Assembly: GCA_050249835.1 (NCBI GenBank)
Contig: JBFWPT010000016.1
Coordinates: 1-64,000, forward strand
Origin: Miltoncostaea sp050249835
Lineage (GTDB): Bacteria; Actinomycetota; Thermoleophilia; Miltoncostaeales; Miltoncostaeaceae
DNA: 64,000 nucleotides
Direction: 5' to 3'
A program made the position numbers and the translations under genes. The notes below the pieces were generated by a model. That model was not told the origin of the DNA. It saw only the letters and a list, made by a program, of their open reading frames with translations, and did not search any database. Shown piece by piece: positions 1-8,037 of this stretch. The stretch's first letter is position 1. Every line of letters starts with the position of its first letter.

Positions 1-113
1 CCGAGGGACGCACCGGCCGCGAGGCGATCCGCGCCCTCAAACGCCACCTCTCCGACGTCGTCTACCGCCAGCTGGTCGCCGACGCCCGACGACTCCAGGA
101 GGCCGCCGCTTGA
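1..113 (+). CDS. IS110-family transposase, 3' end only
   Basis: The window opens inside this reading frame, and only its last 37 codons are visible, ending in TGA at 111-113. The residues EAIRALKRHLSDVVYRQLVA match the conserved C-terminal pattern of IS110/IS116 transposases (family knowledge), which are DEDD recombinases that move circular IS intermediates without terminal inverted repeats. The catalytic part lies outside the window. The element ends about 60 bases upstream of the relaxase start, so it may have inserted at the edge of the transfer module and changed its promoter. The short fragment limits certainty. Confidence 0.6.
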   Translation, partial: EGRTGREAIRALKRHLSDVVYRQLVADARRLQEAAA

Positions 114-174
114 CATAGGAGCTCACTAGAAGGTGCCAGGGGGCCAGGCGTGCCGCTTCGGTCTTGGACTTGAT

Positions 175-2637
175 GTGCTCACGATTCGTGCCGCAACGAC
201 GCCGGCGTACTACGAGCGTGCCGAGTTCGCCCGCGACGACTACTACGAGGAGGCCGGGGCGACGCCTGGCCGCTGGGTCGGTCGCGAAGCTCGTGTCCTC
301 TGCCTCACCGGGTCCCCGGAACGCGGCGACCTTGAGGCGCTGCTCGGGGGTTCCTCACCGCGCACGGGTGAACCGCTGGGGGTGCCGAGCCGGCGGGCGA
401 ACGCCGGGTTTGATCTAGCTTTCACGGCGCCGAAGTCGGTGTCCATCCTCGCGGCCATCGGGGATGAGCGGGTCCGTCGCGCGGTGCTGACTGCGCACGA
501 GGCAGGCGTGGCCGCAGCGCTCGATCATCTGGAGCGGTTCGAGTGCTGGACGCGCCGCGGCGCGGGCGGGACAAGGGTGATCCGGGCGGGTGGATTCGTG
601 GGGGTGGCGTACACGCATGAGATGTCGCGCTCCGGGGATCCCCACCTCCACACGCACGTCGTCGTCGCGAACGCGGTGCGCGGCGAGGACGGCAAGTGGA
701 CGACCCCCGATATGCGGCCGGTGTACGCCGGGGCGAAGGCAGCCGGGGCCATCGCCGAGGCAGTCATGCGCGACCACCTGTCCCGTGAGCTCGGGGTGGA
801 GTGGGGTCCGGTGGTGAATGGCATCGCTGAGCTTGTCGGGGTGCCGGAGGCGGTGCGCGCCCATTTCTCGGTGCGTCACGCGGAGATCATGGAGGAGGCC
901 GCCGTTCGCGGCTACACGGGCCGCAGGGCGCTCGAGTTGATCCAACGAGAGACGCGCGACCGCAAACGCCACATCGACCGCGATCGGGCGGTCGGCGAGT
1001 GGCGGGCGCGGGCGGCGGAGCACGGCTTCGGGGAACGCGAACGCGCGCAACTAGTCGGGCGGCACCGGCCGGTGCCGGCGGCCGAGTACCACCGCCGCCT
1101 GGCGGAGGTGGGTGAACGGATGCTCGGCCCGGAGGGTCTGACCCGGCGGGACTCGACGTTCACCCGTAGGGAGGTGATCCAGCACCTCGCCGACGCCCAC
1201 CCCCAAGGGGCGGCACCCGGCCGCCTGGAGGAACTCGCCGACGCATTCTTGGAGCGGCGATGTATCCCACTCGTCCGCGACGGCAAGGGCGACACTGGGC
1301 ATCGGGAACAGCGGTACACGACCCGCGACATGCTCGACACCGAGCGGCGCCTCATCGCCGCTGGCATCCACCGCGACGCGATGGCCGCCGTGAGAGCAGG
1401 GCCGGAAGCGGTGGACGCGGTGATCGGCGGCCGCCCGACGCTCGGTGCTGATCAGGAGGCGGCCGTGCGGCACCTGTGTGGCGGGTCGCACCGGGTGCGA
1501 GTCCTTGAGGCCCGGGCGGGGACGGGGAAGACGTTCACCCTGGACGCCGTCCGTGAGGCGTACGAGGCCTCCGGTGTTCCGGTGGTGGGAGTTTCCTGGC
1601 AGGGGCAGGCGGCCGACCTCCTCCAACGCGACGCGGGCATCCCGTCGCAGACGGCGGCGCTCCTGCTGGTGCGGTCGGGGAGGGGCGAGGAGCCGATCCC
1701 GCGTCGGGCAGTAGTGGTGGTTGATGAGGCGTCGGTGATGCCGACGCGCGCTCTCGAACAGCTCATCACTCACGCAGCGGAGCGGGAGGCGCGGGTGGTG
1801 CTGGTGGGGGATCGGGCACAGCTGCCGTCGATCGACGCGGGTGGTGGGTTCGCCGCCGTCGCCGACCGTCTCGGTGCGGCGGAGTTGACGGTGAACCGCC
1901 GCCAGCAGAGCCCGCTGCAGCGACGCGTCGCCGCGTGCCTGGCCGACGGCGAAGCCGCCCAAGCGGTGCGGCTACTCCGCCGAGGCGGCGCCCTGCATGG
2001 CTACGAGGACGCGCGCGACGCGCGCGCTGACCTTCTCGCCGCCTGGGCGCGTGCGGAAGTCGGCTCGCCGGGGCGGAACCTGATGCTTGCCCACGACCGC
2101 CGCGATGTCGCGGAGCTCAACCGCCTCGCCCGTGAGTGGCGCGAATCGTGGGGTGGGATCTCCGATCGGCGGATCGTTGCCGGCGGTACCGAATGGGCGG
2201 TCGGCGACCGGATCGTCTGCCGCCGCAACGACTATGGCGTCGGGGTCCGCAACGGCACACGCGGCACCGTCATTGCCATGGACCACGACGGGCGCCACCT
2301 CGACCTCCTCACCGACCAGGGGGAGCAGGTCCGGCTGCCAGCGGGCTACCTCACTGATGCTCGTCACGGCTATGCACTCACCGGCCACGTCAGCCAGGGT
2401 GAAACCGTGGACCGGACATTCCTCCTCGCGTCACCCGAACGCGGTGGCGCGGAATGGGCGTATGTCGCCGCGTCGCGGCACCGTCACGACCTCCAGGTGT
2501 TCGCCGTTCACTCCGAGCCAGAGGGGATTGAGAGGGCCCTCAGCGATGCATGGGGGCGGACACGGGCCTCGGGCCTCGCGCTCGACCGCCAGGAGCCGCC
2601 CCTCGGGGCCAGAGTCTTCAGCCGCGTCGGACGATGA
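175..2637 (+). CDS. traA: MobF-family conjugative relaxase-helicase (TrwC/TraA-like)
   Basis: This 820-aa protein should nick the transfer origin, stay covalently bound to the 5' end and unwind the transferred strand. The N-terminal TrwC relaxase domain (residues 1-300) starts with the family sequence LTIRAATTPAYYERAEF. It carries two tyrosine pairs (about Y12/Y13 and Y23/Y24) and the metal-binding HLHTHV motif near residue 160. The C-terminal half is a RecD-like SF1 helicase with Walker A ARAGTGKT near 446 and Walker B VVVDEAS near 516. I chose GTG at 175 because MobF proteins begin almost directly at this motif. GTG at 133 in the same frame would add 14 residues. It is transcribed away from the secretion operon, with the toxin-antitoxin cargo between them. 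Confidence 0.93.
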   Translation: MLTIRAATTPAYYERAEFARDDYYEEAGATPGRWVGREARVLCLTGSPERGDLEALLGGSSPRTGEPLGVPSRRANAGFDLAFTAPKSVSILAAIGDERVRRAVLTAHEAGVAAALDHLERFECWTRRGAGGTRVIRAGGFVGVAYTHEMSRSGDPHLHTHVVVANAVRGEDGKWTTPDMRPVYAGAKAAGAIAEAVMRDHLSRELGVEWGPVVNGIAELVGVPEAVRAHFSVRHAEIMEEAAVRGYTGRRALELIQRETRDRKRHIDRDRAVGEWRARAAEHGFGERERAQLVGRHRPVPAAEYHRRLAEVGERMLGPEGLTRRDSTFTRREVIQHLADAHPQGAAPGRLEELADAFLERRCIPLVRDGKGDTGHREQRYTTRDMLDTERRLIAAGIHRDAMAAVRAGPEAVDAVIGGRPTLGADQEAAVRHLCGGSHRVRVLEARAGTGKTFTLDAVREAYEASGVPVVGVSWQGQAADLLQRDAGIPSQTAALLLVRSGRGEEPIPRRAVVVVDEASVMPTRALEQLITHAAEREARVVLVGDRAQLPSIDAGGGFAAVADRLGAAELTVNRRQQSPLQRRVAACLADGEAAQAVRLLRRGGALHGYEDARDARADLLAAWARAEVGSPGRNLMLAHDRRDVAELNRLAREWRESWGGISDRRIVAGGTEWAVGDRIVCRRNDYGVGVRNGTRGTVIAMDHDGRHLDLLTDQGEQVRLPAGYLTDARHGYALTGHVSQGETVDRTFLLASPERGGAEWAYVAASRHRHDLQVFAVHSEPEGIERALSDAWGRTRASGLALDRQEPPLGARVFSRVGR

Positions 2638-3019
2638 GAGCGCGTAGCTGAAGGATGCCGATCTCCGGCCGGGCTCGCTCCCGGCGAGCCTCGCTACCCA
2701 AGCCCGCCTCGGAATGCACGCGCTGCGGCCGGAAGGGCATCGCTGACGATCGTCGAGTGGCTCGCCGCCAGCTATTGGCTCGGGACGCTAGACCCGTCAG
2801 GCGCGGGTAGCTCGACTCCATCGGGTCCTTCCGCGACCCCGACGCCGACTAGTCATCCGTGTCACCCCCGGGCCTCGAGTGCCTCGCGCCCGGGGCGCGT
2901 CGGTACGGGCCCGGGCACGACGACCTAGACGCCTTGGAGCGCCTTCCACGGGGTTGTCGCGGTTGCCCTGCTGCCCTGCCGCGGCGTCAACGTCAGCGGG
3001 ATTCTGATTCCCGCCGTCG
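2638..3019. other. Gene-free stretch between relaxase and toxin-antitoxin pair
   Basis: About 380 bases with no convincing coding frame on either strand. It has short GC-rich inverted repeats but no recognisable nic site or oriT consensus. It is one of two plausible places for the transfer origin, the other being 5576-5989. This is inference only. Confidence 0.4.
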
Positions 3020-3031
3020 TACACTCGGGCA
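2996..3031 (+). promoter_or_regulatory. Putative near-leaderless promoter with operator palindrome
   Basis: TACACT at 3020-3025 fits a -10 hexamer and lies 6 bases before the ATG at 3032, so transcription would start at or next to the start codon. No Shine-Dalgarno sequence is present, as expected for a leaderless actinobacterial mRNA. A hairpin-capable repeat, GCGGGA (2996-3001) and TCCCGC (3009-3014), covers the -35 area. It could be the operator bound by the antitoxin encoded immediately downstream. No good -35 hexamer is seen. Confidence 0.45.
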
Positions 3032-3691
3032 ATGACCGCCCGGGGCGCATACACCGCCGACCGCGCCGCCGCGCTCGCTGGCGTGCCGAAGTCCACCGTC
3101 CACTACTGGGCGAGAACTGGTGTCCTTGAGCCGAGCGTCTCTCCGGACCGGGTGAAGTTGTGGTCCTACACCGACCTTGTCGCCCTCCGGTTCATCTACT
3201 GGCTCAGGCAGCCGAAGCGCGGTGGCGCGAGCGCGGACATTCCTGCGACCAGCATGCCTGCCGTCCGTAAGGCGCTTCAGGCGCTCAGGGACCTCGACCT
3301 AGACGTCTGGTCCCCGACCGACGGTCCTCACCTCGCCGTTGACCGCGGCGGACGTGTCTTCCTAGCGCCCGGCGACGAGCTTCAGGAGGCATCCGGCCAG
3401 ATGGTCGCAGCCCAGGTCCTGAGCCTCGTCGAGCCCTTCGCAGAGGCCGCGGGCATCCGCGGCCCCGATCTCGCCCGGCCCCGACCGGACCTGCGGATCG
3501 TCCCAGGCAAGCTCTCCGGGTCACCCCACGTCGCCGGAACCCGCGTCGAGACCGAAGCACTTGCCGCCCTTGAACAGCGTCGATTCGGCGTTGCGCAACT
3601 TAAGGCGCTCTACCCCTACATCGGGGAAGACGACATAGGGCAGGCTCTCGACCTCGAGCACCAACTGGCCAGCAACCTGCGCGCTGCCTAA
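3032..3691 (+). CDS. VapB45-like antitoxin: MerR-type HTH plus DUF433
   Basis: This 219-aa protein has two parts. Residues 5-70 form a MerR-like winged HTH (AAALAGVPKSTVHYWARTGV). Residues about 155-215 form a DUF433 domain (RIVPGKLSGSPHVAGTRVET). DUF433 proteins act as antitoxins to DUF5615 PIN-like nucleases (VapBC45 of Mycobacterium tuberculosis is the described case), and the HTH would let this one repress its own promoter. Its TAA stop overlaps the next ATG (TAATG), so the two genes are translationally coupled, antitoxin first. It sits between the relaxase and the transfer operon, which suits element maintenance. The partner-neutralising role is inferred from family and gene order. Confidence 0.8.
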   Translation: MTARGAYTADRAAALAGVPKSTVHYWARTGVLEPSVSPDRVKLWSYTDLVALRFIYWLRQPKRGGASADIPATSMPAVRKALQALRDLDLDVWSPTDGPHLAVDRGGRVFLAPGDELQEASGQMVAAQVLSLVEPFAEAAGIRGPDLARPRPDLRIVPGKLSGSPHVAGTRVETEALAALEQRRFGVAQLKALYPYIGEDDIGQALDLEHQLASNLRAA

Positions 3692-4212
3692 TGACGGTCC
3701 TGGACGGCCGTCGCCGGTTCGCCCTCGACCAGAACTTTCCGGACCCGATCATCGACAGCCTTGGGGACTGGATCACCGAGGCGGAGCTGGTCCCCCTCCG
3801 CCGCATCGATGCCCGCCTGCCGACCTTCGAAGACGACTGGCGCATCCTCCTGGCCCTCCACCACCATGCCGACCCGTGGGACGGACTCATTACGACGGAC
3901 TCGGGGATGCTCAACCTGCCCCGGGAGATGGCGGTTCTCGAACAGACGAAGTTGACCCTCGTCGTCGCCCTCGCGGCCGGCCATGACCCTCTGAAAGCGA
4001 CCGGACTGCTACTCGCCTACCTGCCGGGGATTTGCGGCCGGACCAGTCCGGAGAAAGCGCAGCTCTGGACCCTAAATGCGGCCCCAACCCCGGCATCGAA
4101 GCCTTGGGAGAAGCTTCAACGGATCGCGGAGCACAGGAACCGGGACGTCGTCGAGCTCTACCGCGAAGAGCGGTTGTCCGACGAAGAGCTCGCGGAGAAC
4201 CCGCTGCGCTAG
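3691..4212 (+). CDS. DUF5615 PIN-like nuclease, probable toxin of the VapBC45-type pair
   Basis: This 173-aa protein begins with the family pattern FALDQNFPDPIID. Further acidic residues follow (DDWRILLALHHHADPWDGLI, then TTDS), as expected for a PIN-like metal-dependent RNase fold. It is longer than minimal DUF5615 proteins (about 110-140 aa) because of a charged C-terminal helix (residues 130-173). The start codon overlaps the stop of the DUF433 antitoxin gene, the usual arrangement for the pair. The RNA target cannot be read from sequence. It may stabilise the element after segregation; that is inference. Confidence 0.78.
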   Translation: MTVLDGRRRFALDQNFPDPIIDSLGDWITEAELVPLRRIDARLPTFEDDWRILLALHHHADPWDGLITTDSGMLNLPREMAVLEQTKLTLVVALAAGHDPLKATGLLLAYLPGICGRTSPEKAQLWTLNAAPTPASKPWEKLQRIAEHRNRDVVELYREERLSDEELAENPLR

Positions 4213-4255
4213 TGGCGGCTGGGTACGTCCGCCGGTCGCGGTACCCTCGCGCGCG

Positions 4256-4444
4256 ATGCGATCTTCACCGCTCACACCGCCGACCTGCTCCGCCTGCGGT
4301 GCCGAGACGGTCGCCGAGACTGGGATCATCCGGTCTCAGTCGATCGTGGCCAAGCGACGCCCCGTCGAGACCTCCTGGTGGGCGTGTCCGTCCTGCGGTT
4401 GGACCGACAAAGCGCTGGGCCGCAAGGGCCCGCTCAGACGCTGA
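4256..4444 (+). CDS. Small zinc-ribbon-like protein
   Basis: This 62-aa reading frame has two CxxC knuckles, CSACG near residue 11 and CPSCG near residue 44, with aromatic residues (SWWACPSCGW) around the second, the pattern of a one-zinc ribbon. It lies 43 bases after the toxin gene and ends 10 bases before the next start, in the same direction, so it may share the transcript. No clear Shine-Dalgarno sequence precedes the ATG. Function unknown. Small zinc ribbons often bind nucleic acid or other proteins. Confidence 0.5.
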   Translation: MRSSPLTPPTCSACGAETVAETGIIRSQSIVAKRRPVETSWWACPSCGWTDKALGRKGPLRR

Positions 4445-4454
4445 CAGGGATTCG

Positions 4455-4985
4455 TTGGACGCCAACGCCTGGGTCGCACTCGGAGTAGGGGTCGCGAGTG
4501 TGATCGTCGCCGGCGTCGCGGTGATCCTCGCCGGACGGAGCGCAGGAGCTGCCGACCGGAGCGCCGACGCTGCTGAGCGCAGCGCAGTCGCCTCGGAGGA
4601 AGCGGTCGCCGTCGCCCGGCGCGCCCTTGAAGAGGACCTCGCCCGCCGCGAGCGCGCGGGCAAGGCTCGACTCGTCGTCGAGGTCGGTAGTGCCCTGTTT
4701 AGCGCCTTCAACATGAAGCTCTACGGATACGTCCGAATCACCGGCGCGGTCCCCGCTGAGAAGGCGCGCGCGCACGGAGCCCGGGTCAACGGCGAGCCCG
4801 CTATCCCCCTCGATGTGGACCTCGGGACCATCCGCGTAGACATCGAGCGCACCATCGAAGTGCCACTCGAGGAACGTCACAAGAAGGCGTTGCGCTTCGA
4901 CCTTGAGCTCGACCTCGCGTGGATCGATGAGACCGGCGCCCACCGCGCCTGGCACACCGCGGAGAGACGCTCACGTCCTGGCTGA
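4455..4985 (+). CDS. Single-TM protein with coiled coil, unknown function
   Basis: This 176-aa protein starts at TTG 4455 after AGGGA. It has a TM segment at residues 6-26 (VALGVGVASVIVAGVAVILA), then an Ala-rich heptad-like coiled coil (residues 28-65, many ADRSADAAERS repeats), then a mixed beta domain (residues 70-165). The layout resembles the next protein (5003): N-terminal anchor, short helix, soluble beta domain. The two lie 17 bases apart and are probably co-expressed. I do not recognise the family. They might be a paired membrane sensor, or an entry-exclusion or phage-exclusion system carried by the element; this is speculation. Confidence 0.6.
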   Translation: MDANAWVALGVGVASVIVAGVAVILAGRSAGAADRSADAAERSAVASEEAVAVARRALEEDLARRERAGKARLVVEVGSALFSAFNMKLYGYVRITGAVPAEKARAHGARVNGEPAIPLDVDLGTIRVDIERTIEVPLEERHKKALRFDLELDLAWIDETGAHRAWHTAERRSRPG

Positions 4986-5002
4986 ATGACAACCAGGGCG
5001 CC

Positions 5003-5575
5003 GTGATCGCTCTCCTAACGCTCGTCCTGGTCGCCATCACCGGGTTCTACGCGTGGCAGAACTGGCGGATGGCGGAAGAGATGCGCGCCAGCCGACGACA
5101 GGCCATGATGCCGCGCTTCGTGCTGGACCTGGACGTCGTCGGCCCGCATGCCGTTTTCCTGAGCGTCCAGAACGCCGGCCTCGGCGCCGCGCTAAGCGGC
5201 CGCTACGAATTGCGGCTGCTGCTGGTCCCGAGTCCGGATGGTGAACCCCGCGAGCGGGTCGTGGCCTGGTCGGCGGTGCTCTTCCCCCCGAACCACGACC
5301 GTCCCTTCAACTTCGCCGAAGACCGCGAGCCGTGGGGCGCCGACGAGATCGTGGAACGTATCCGCAGTGTCGAACTGACCGGCCTCGCGTACACAACCGA
5401 CGGCGAGCGCGTCGAGATCCGCGCCGATATCGAGGACATGGCAGCCCACATGGACGCCCGCCGGGCCGTCACAACCCTGAACCGCAAGTCAGACACGCGG
5501 TACATCCGCGACGAACTTCTGAAGATGAACCGCACGCTTAGTTCCATCCTGAGCGCGATGAGGCACGACCGCTAG
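5003..5575 (+). CDS. Single-TM protein, unknown function
   Basis: This 190-aa protein starts at GTG with a TM segment at residues 2-18 (IALLTLVLVAITGFYAWQN) followed by a basic helix (RASRRQAMMPR). A beta-rich domain (residues 37-140) contains the phrases VVGPHAVFLSVQNAGLGAAL and YELRLLLVP, which resemble Ig-like folds of membrane-tethered hypotheticals found near mobile elements. The C-terminal 40 residues are helical and basic. It follows the similarly built 4455 protein by 17 bases. No enzyme motif is visible. Confidence 0.65.
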   Translation: MIALLTLVLVAITGFYAWQNWRMAEEMRASRRQAMMPRFVLDLDVVGPHAVFLSVQNAGLGAALSGRYELRLLLVPSPDGEPRERVVAWSAVLFPPNHDRPFNFAEDREPWGADEIVERIRSVELTGLAYTTDGERVEIRADIEDMAAHMDARRAVTTLNRKSDTRYIRDELLKMNRTLSSILSAMRHDR

Positions 5576-5989
5576 AACGCCCTCACTCCAAGTAGCTCGA
5601 CACCTTCGGGACCCGGAGTCTTGATTCCGATCAGCTGCTCTGGCTGGACTGCCCACGGATCGCAGACGTCTAGCCGACGTTGAGCATCGCAGCGCGGATC
5701 TGATTGGGACAAGTGAGCCGGCGACGACATCTGATACCTCACGGTGACGCACCTTGCCCACCGGGGCCGGCGTCCCTCGCCCCGGGCCCGCATGTTGCCC
5801 GCATAGTCCGTGTCGATCCCTGCATGCGAGACGCTTCTGGACGAACTGCGAGCCCCTCAGATGTAACGCAAAGAACCCAGACTTGCAGAACCCCCGACGA
5901 GGGCGAGACTCACACTCGAACGGTGGGCATCACGATTTCAGTCGGATCGACCGGCCGCAGACGTTCGGATCAGAACCCAGCCCCCCGCG
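5576..5989. other. Gene-free stretch between convergent modules
   Basis: About 410 bases between the rightward cargo genes and the 3' end of the leftward transfer operon. No coding frame is convincing, and no strong terminator or repeat stands out. It could hold termination signals for both sides or an unrecognised transfer origin. Confidence 0.35.
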
Positions 5990-7636
5990 TCATCGGACCG
6001 GTCTCCTCAGCGACAGCCTCGCGGGTGGGAGGTGCCCATAGATCAGCAATGCGTTGCCAGGCTTGAGGCCGCGGACAAGGTCCGGTGGGGCGAGAGCGCG
6101 CCTCTGCTGGGTTCTCGTCTCGGTTCGACCGCCTGCCGGCGGGGTGCTGAGGCTCGAGACCTCGACGTCTTCCTCTCCCAGGACGTGGCGGACATGGTCC
6201 AAAGTTCTCTGATCGGAGATCCCCGAGAGAAACAGCTTGGCGCGGTGGTTGGTGAGAAGGGTGTCGGCCGACTCGCCGTACCGGACACGAGCTTGGGCAA
6301 GGTCTTGGAAGATCGTGACCACCTGGATCCCTTGACCCGCTGCGGTGGCCGCGACCTGCGGGAGCGACCGGATCGGCGCTGTGTTTGCGGCCTCGTCGAG
6401 GATGACCGTCAGCGGGGGTATGCACGGGTGTCCGTCGGCGGCTCGACGGTAGGCGAGATCCAGGACCTGCTCGACGAGGCCTGCAAAGAGGGGTGCCAGC
6501 CTCTCTTGGTCAGATGCCGGGGCGACCACGAAGAGCGTGTTCCGACCGCCGAGGAGTTCCGAGGGCTCGAGAGGGGCGGACTCGGCGATGCTGGCAGCCA
6601 CCTGCGGGTCTGCGAATGGCTCGAGCAGGGCCTCCGCGCTTGCGTAGACGGATGATCGGGTGCGCTCGTCTCGCCGACATGATGCTTCGAACGCTTCGAC
6701 GGCTTCGGGTACCCCGGCTGCGGTGAGGGAGTCAAAGACGGCGTCCTCTTCACGGGTGTCAAGCCAACGCACGACGTCTCTCATTGTCCGGCTGGTCGTC
6801 GCCGCGGCAAGGAGGTGGGGAGCGATCAGCTTGATCGCCATCTGCTGCCAGAAGCGGCCTTCCTGGCTGGAGGGGACGGTCTGAGCTGCGGCGAGGGCGT
6901 GGGCGGTCCGGCGCGCGTCGGCCCACGACCGTGACCCGTGGACGGGGTCCCATCCAACGTTTGGTCGGGATGTCCCGGATGTAGCGCTCCGTGTGGGGTC
7001 GAATACCCATGCGTGTCCAACGGTTCCGCGGTGTCCGATCGTGGCGTCTACTAGGTCAGACTTCACAGACACGGCGAGAACTGGGCCGGCCGCCTCGAGG
7101 ATGGCGGGTATCGCGAGCCCGGTGGTCTTCCCGGACTGGCTCGGGCCGAACACGATGGTGGAAACGCGTGGTTCGGCGGCGACCAATCGGCGGCCGAGAC
7201 GGCCGAGCGTCAGACGCCCCGGAACGGGTCGGCGAACCAGCAGACGAGTGAGGTCCGCCGGGCGGGCCCACCGCGCGCCGTCGGGAGGCCCATCAAGGCG
7301 GGCCCGTAGCAGGCCGCGTCCGCGGACGCAGAACGTCCCGAGCGCAGCGATACCGCCGAGCAGGAAGACGGCTGCGAGGGCGACCCCGGCCGGTCCTGGA
7401 AGAGTGGACCGCTCACGGACCGGCCAGGCGCGCCGGGGGTCCTCCAGCGTTGTCGGGAGGGCGACGAGGATCCCGGGGAGATCGGACACCCCTACGCTGG
7501 GAGGTCCCGCGCCGAACACGGTGCCGGCGAGCCAGCCGGTGAGCCACACAAGTGCGCTGACACCCATCGCGGCGGCAGCCAGCAGAAGGGCGACGGAAAC
7601 CCAGCTGTCCTCCGGGCGCCCGGCTCGGTGTCTCAC
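5990..7636 (-). CDS. Type IV coupling ATPase (VirD4/TraG family)
   Basis: This 548-aa protein should bring the relaxase-DNA complex to the secretion channel. Two N-terminal TM segments (residues 13-43 and 83-103) anchor it. Walker A is GPSQSGKTTG at 164-173 and Walker B is LTVILDEAAN in the last third. The following phrase VVTIFQDLAQARVRYGE is typical of TraG/VirD4 (usually a Q-D or Q-S motif). It is the last gene of the leftward transfer operon, and its GTG start overlaps the stop of the 134-aa gene before it (GTGA). Length and motif order are normal for actinobacterial T4CPs. Confidence 0.93.
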   Translation of the reverse strand: MRHRAGRPEDSWVSVALLLAAAAMGVSALVWLTGWLAGTVFGAGPPSVGVSDLPGILVALPTTLEDPRRAWPVRERSTLPGPAGVALAAVFLLGGIAALGTFCVRGRGLLRARLDGPPDGARWARPADLTRLLVRRPVPGRLTLGRLGRRLVAAEPRVSTIVFGPSQSGKTTGLAIPAILEAAGPVLAVSVKSDLVDATIGHRGTVGHAWVFDPTRSATSGTSRPNVGWDPVHGSRSWADARRTAHALAAAQTVPSSQEGRFWQQMAIKLIAPHLLAAATTSRTMRDVVRWLDTREEDAVFDSLTAAGVPEAVEAFEASCRRDERTRSSVYASAEALLEPFADPQVAASIAESAPLEPSELLGGRNTLFVVAPASDQERLAPLFAGLVEQVLDLAYRRAADGHPCIPPLTVILDEAANTAPIRSLPQVAATAAGQGIQVVTIFQDLAQARVRYGESADTLLTNHRAKLFLSGISDQRTLDHVRHVLGEEDVEVSSLSTPPAGGRTETRTQQRRALAPPDLVRGLKPGNALLIYGHLPPARLSLRRPVR

Positions 7637-8037
7637 GCGGGCGTCGCCCGGGGGCGGCCTCGGCGCTTGGGCCCAGGTGCTTGGGGGGTTGCACGCTCGC
7701 GTCGTTCGGCCTCGAGCTCAGGGCGCGCGGACTCGACCGCCGCCTCGACCCGCGTGAGCACGTCACCGAGGCGCCCGAGCGCCTCGTCAGCGATCTCGGG
7801 TGCCAGCCCGACGGCGCGCATCCCCTCCAGGCCAGCAATGGCTCGGGCGAGGTCACGCACCGCCTGGCAGAAGCGGTTGTCGAGGCGGACCGAGCCGCTG
7901 AACCCGGTGATGAGTTCGCTCGCGGCTCGGGCGCGGCGGGCGAGATCGGCGTCCTCAGGCCGTGGGAGAAGTGCGTCGGGTAGCCCGGAGGGCCCGGGCC
8001 TTGGCCCGGTCGGGATGACGGCTGTTGTGTCGTTCAC
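7633..8037 (-). CDS. Small helical protein of the transfer operon, unknown function
   Basis: This 134-aa protein has no signal peptide. Residues 28-110 look entirely helical (LARRARAASELITGFSGSVRLDNRF and onward), followed by a basic Pro-rich tail (PKRRGRPRATPA) that resembles an AT-hook. It overlaps both neighbours by 4 bases, VirB4 upstream and VirD4 downstream, so it is made with them. The basic tail suggests DNA binding, perhaps as a relaxosome accessory protein. This is inferred from position only. Confidence 0.7.
   Translation of the reverse strand: MNDTTAVIPTGPRPGPSGLPDALLPRPEDADLARRARAASELITGFSGSVRLDNRFCQAVRDLARAIAGLEGMRAVGLAPEIADEALGRLGDVLTRVEAAVESARPELEAERRERATPQAPGPKRRGRPRATPA

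Noticed and set aside
2638..3019. Candidate oriT near the relaxase
   Set aside because: Short GC-rich inverted repeats exist, but no nic-site core could be recognised, so it is only listed as a gene-free stretch.
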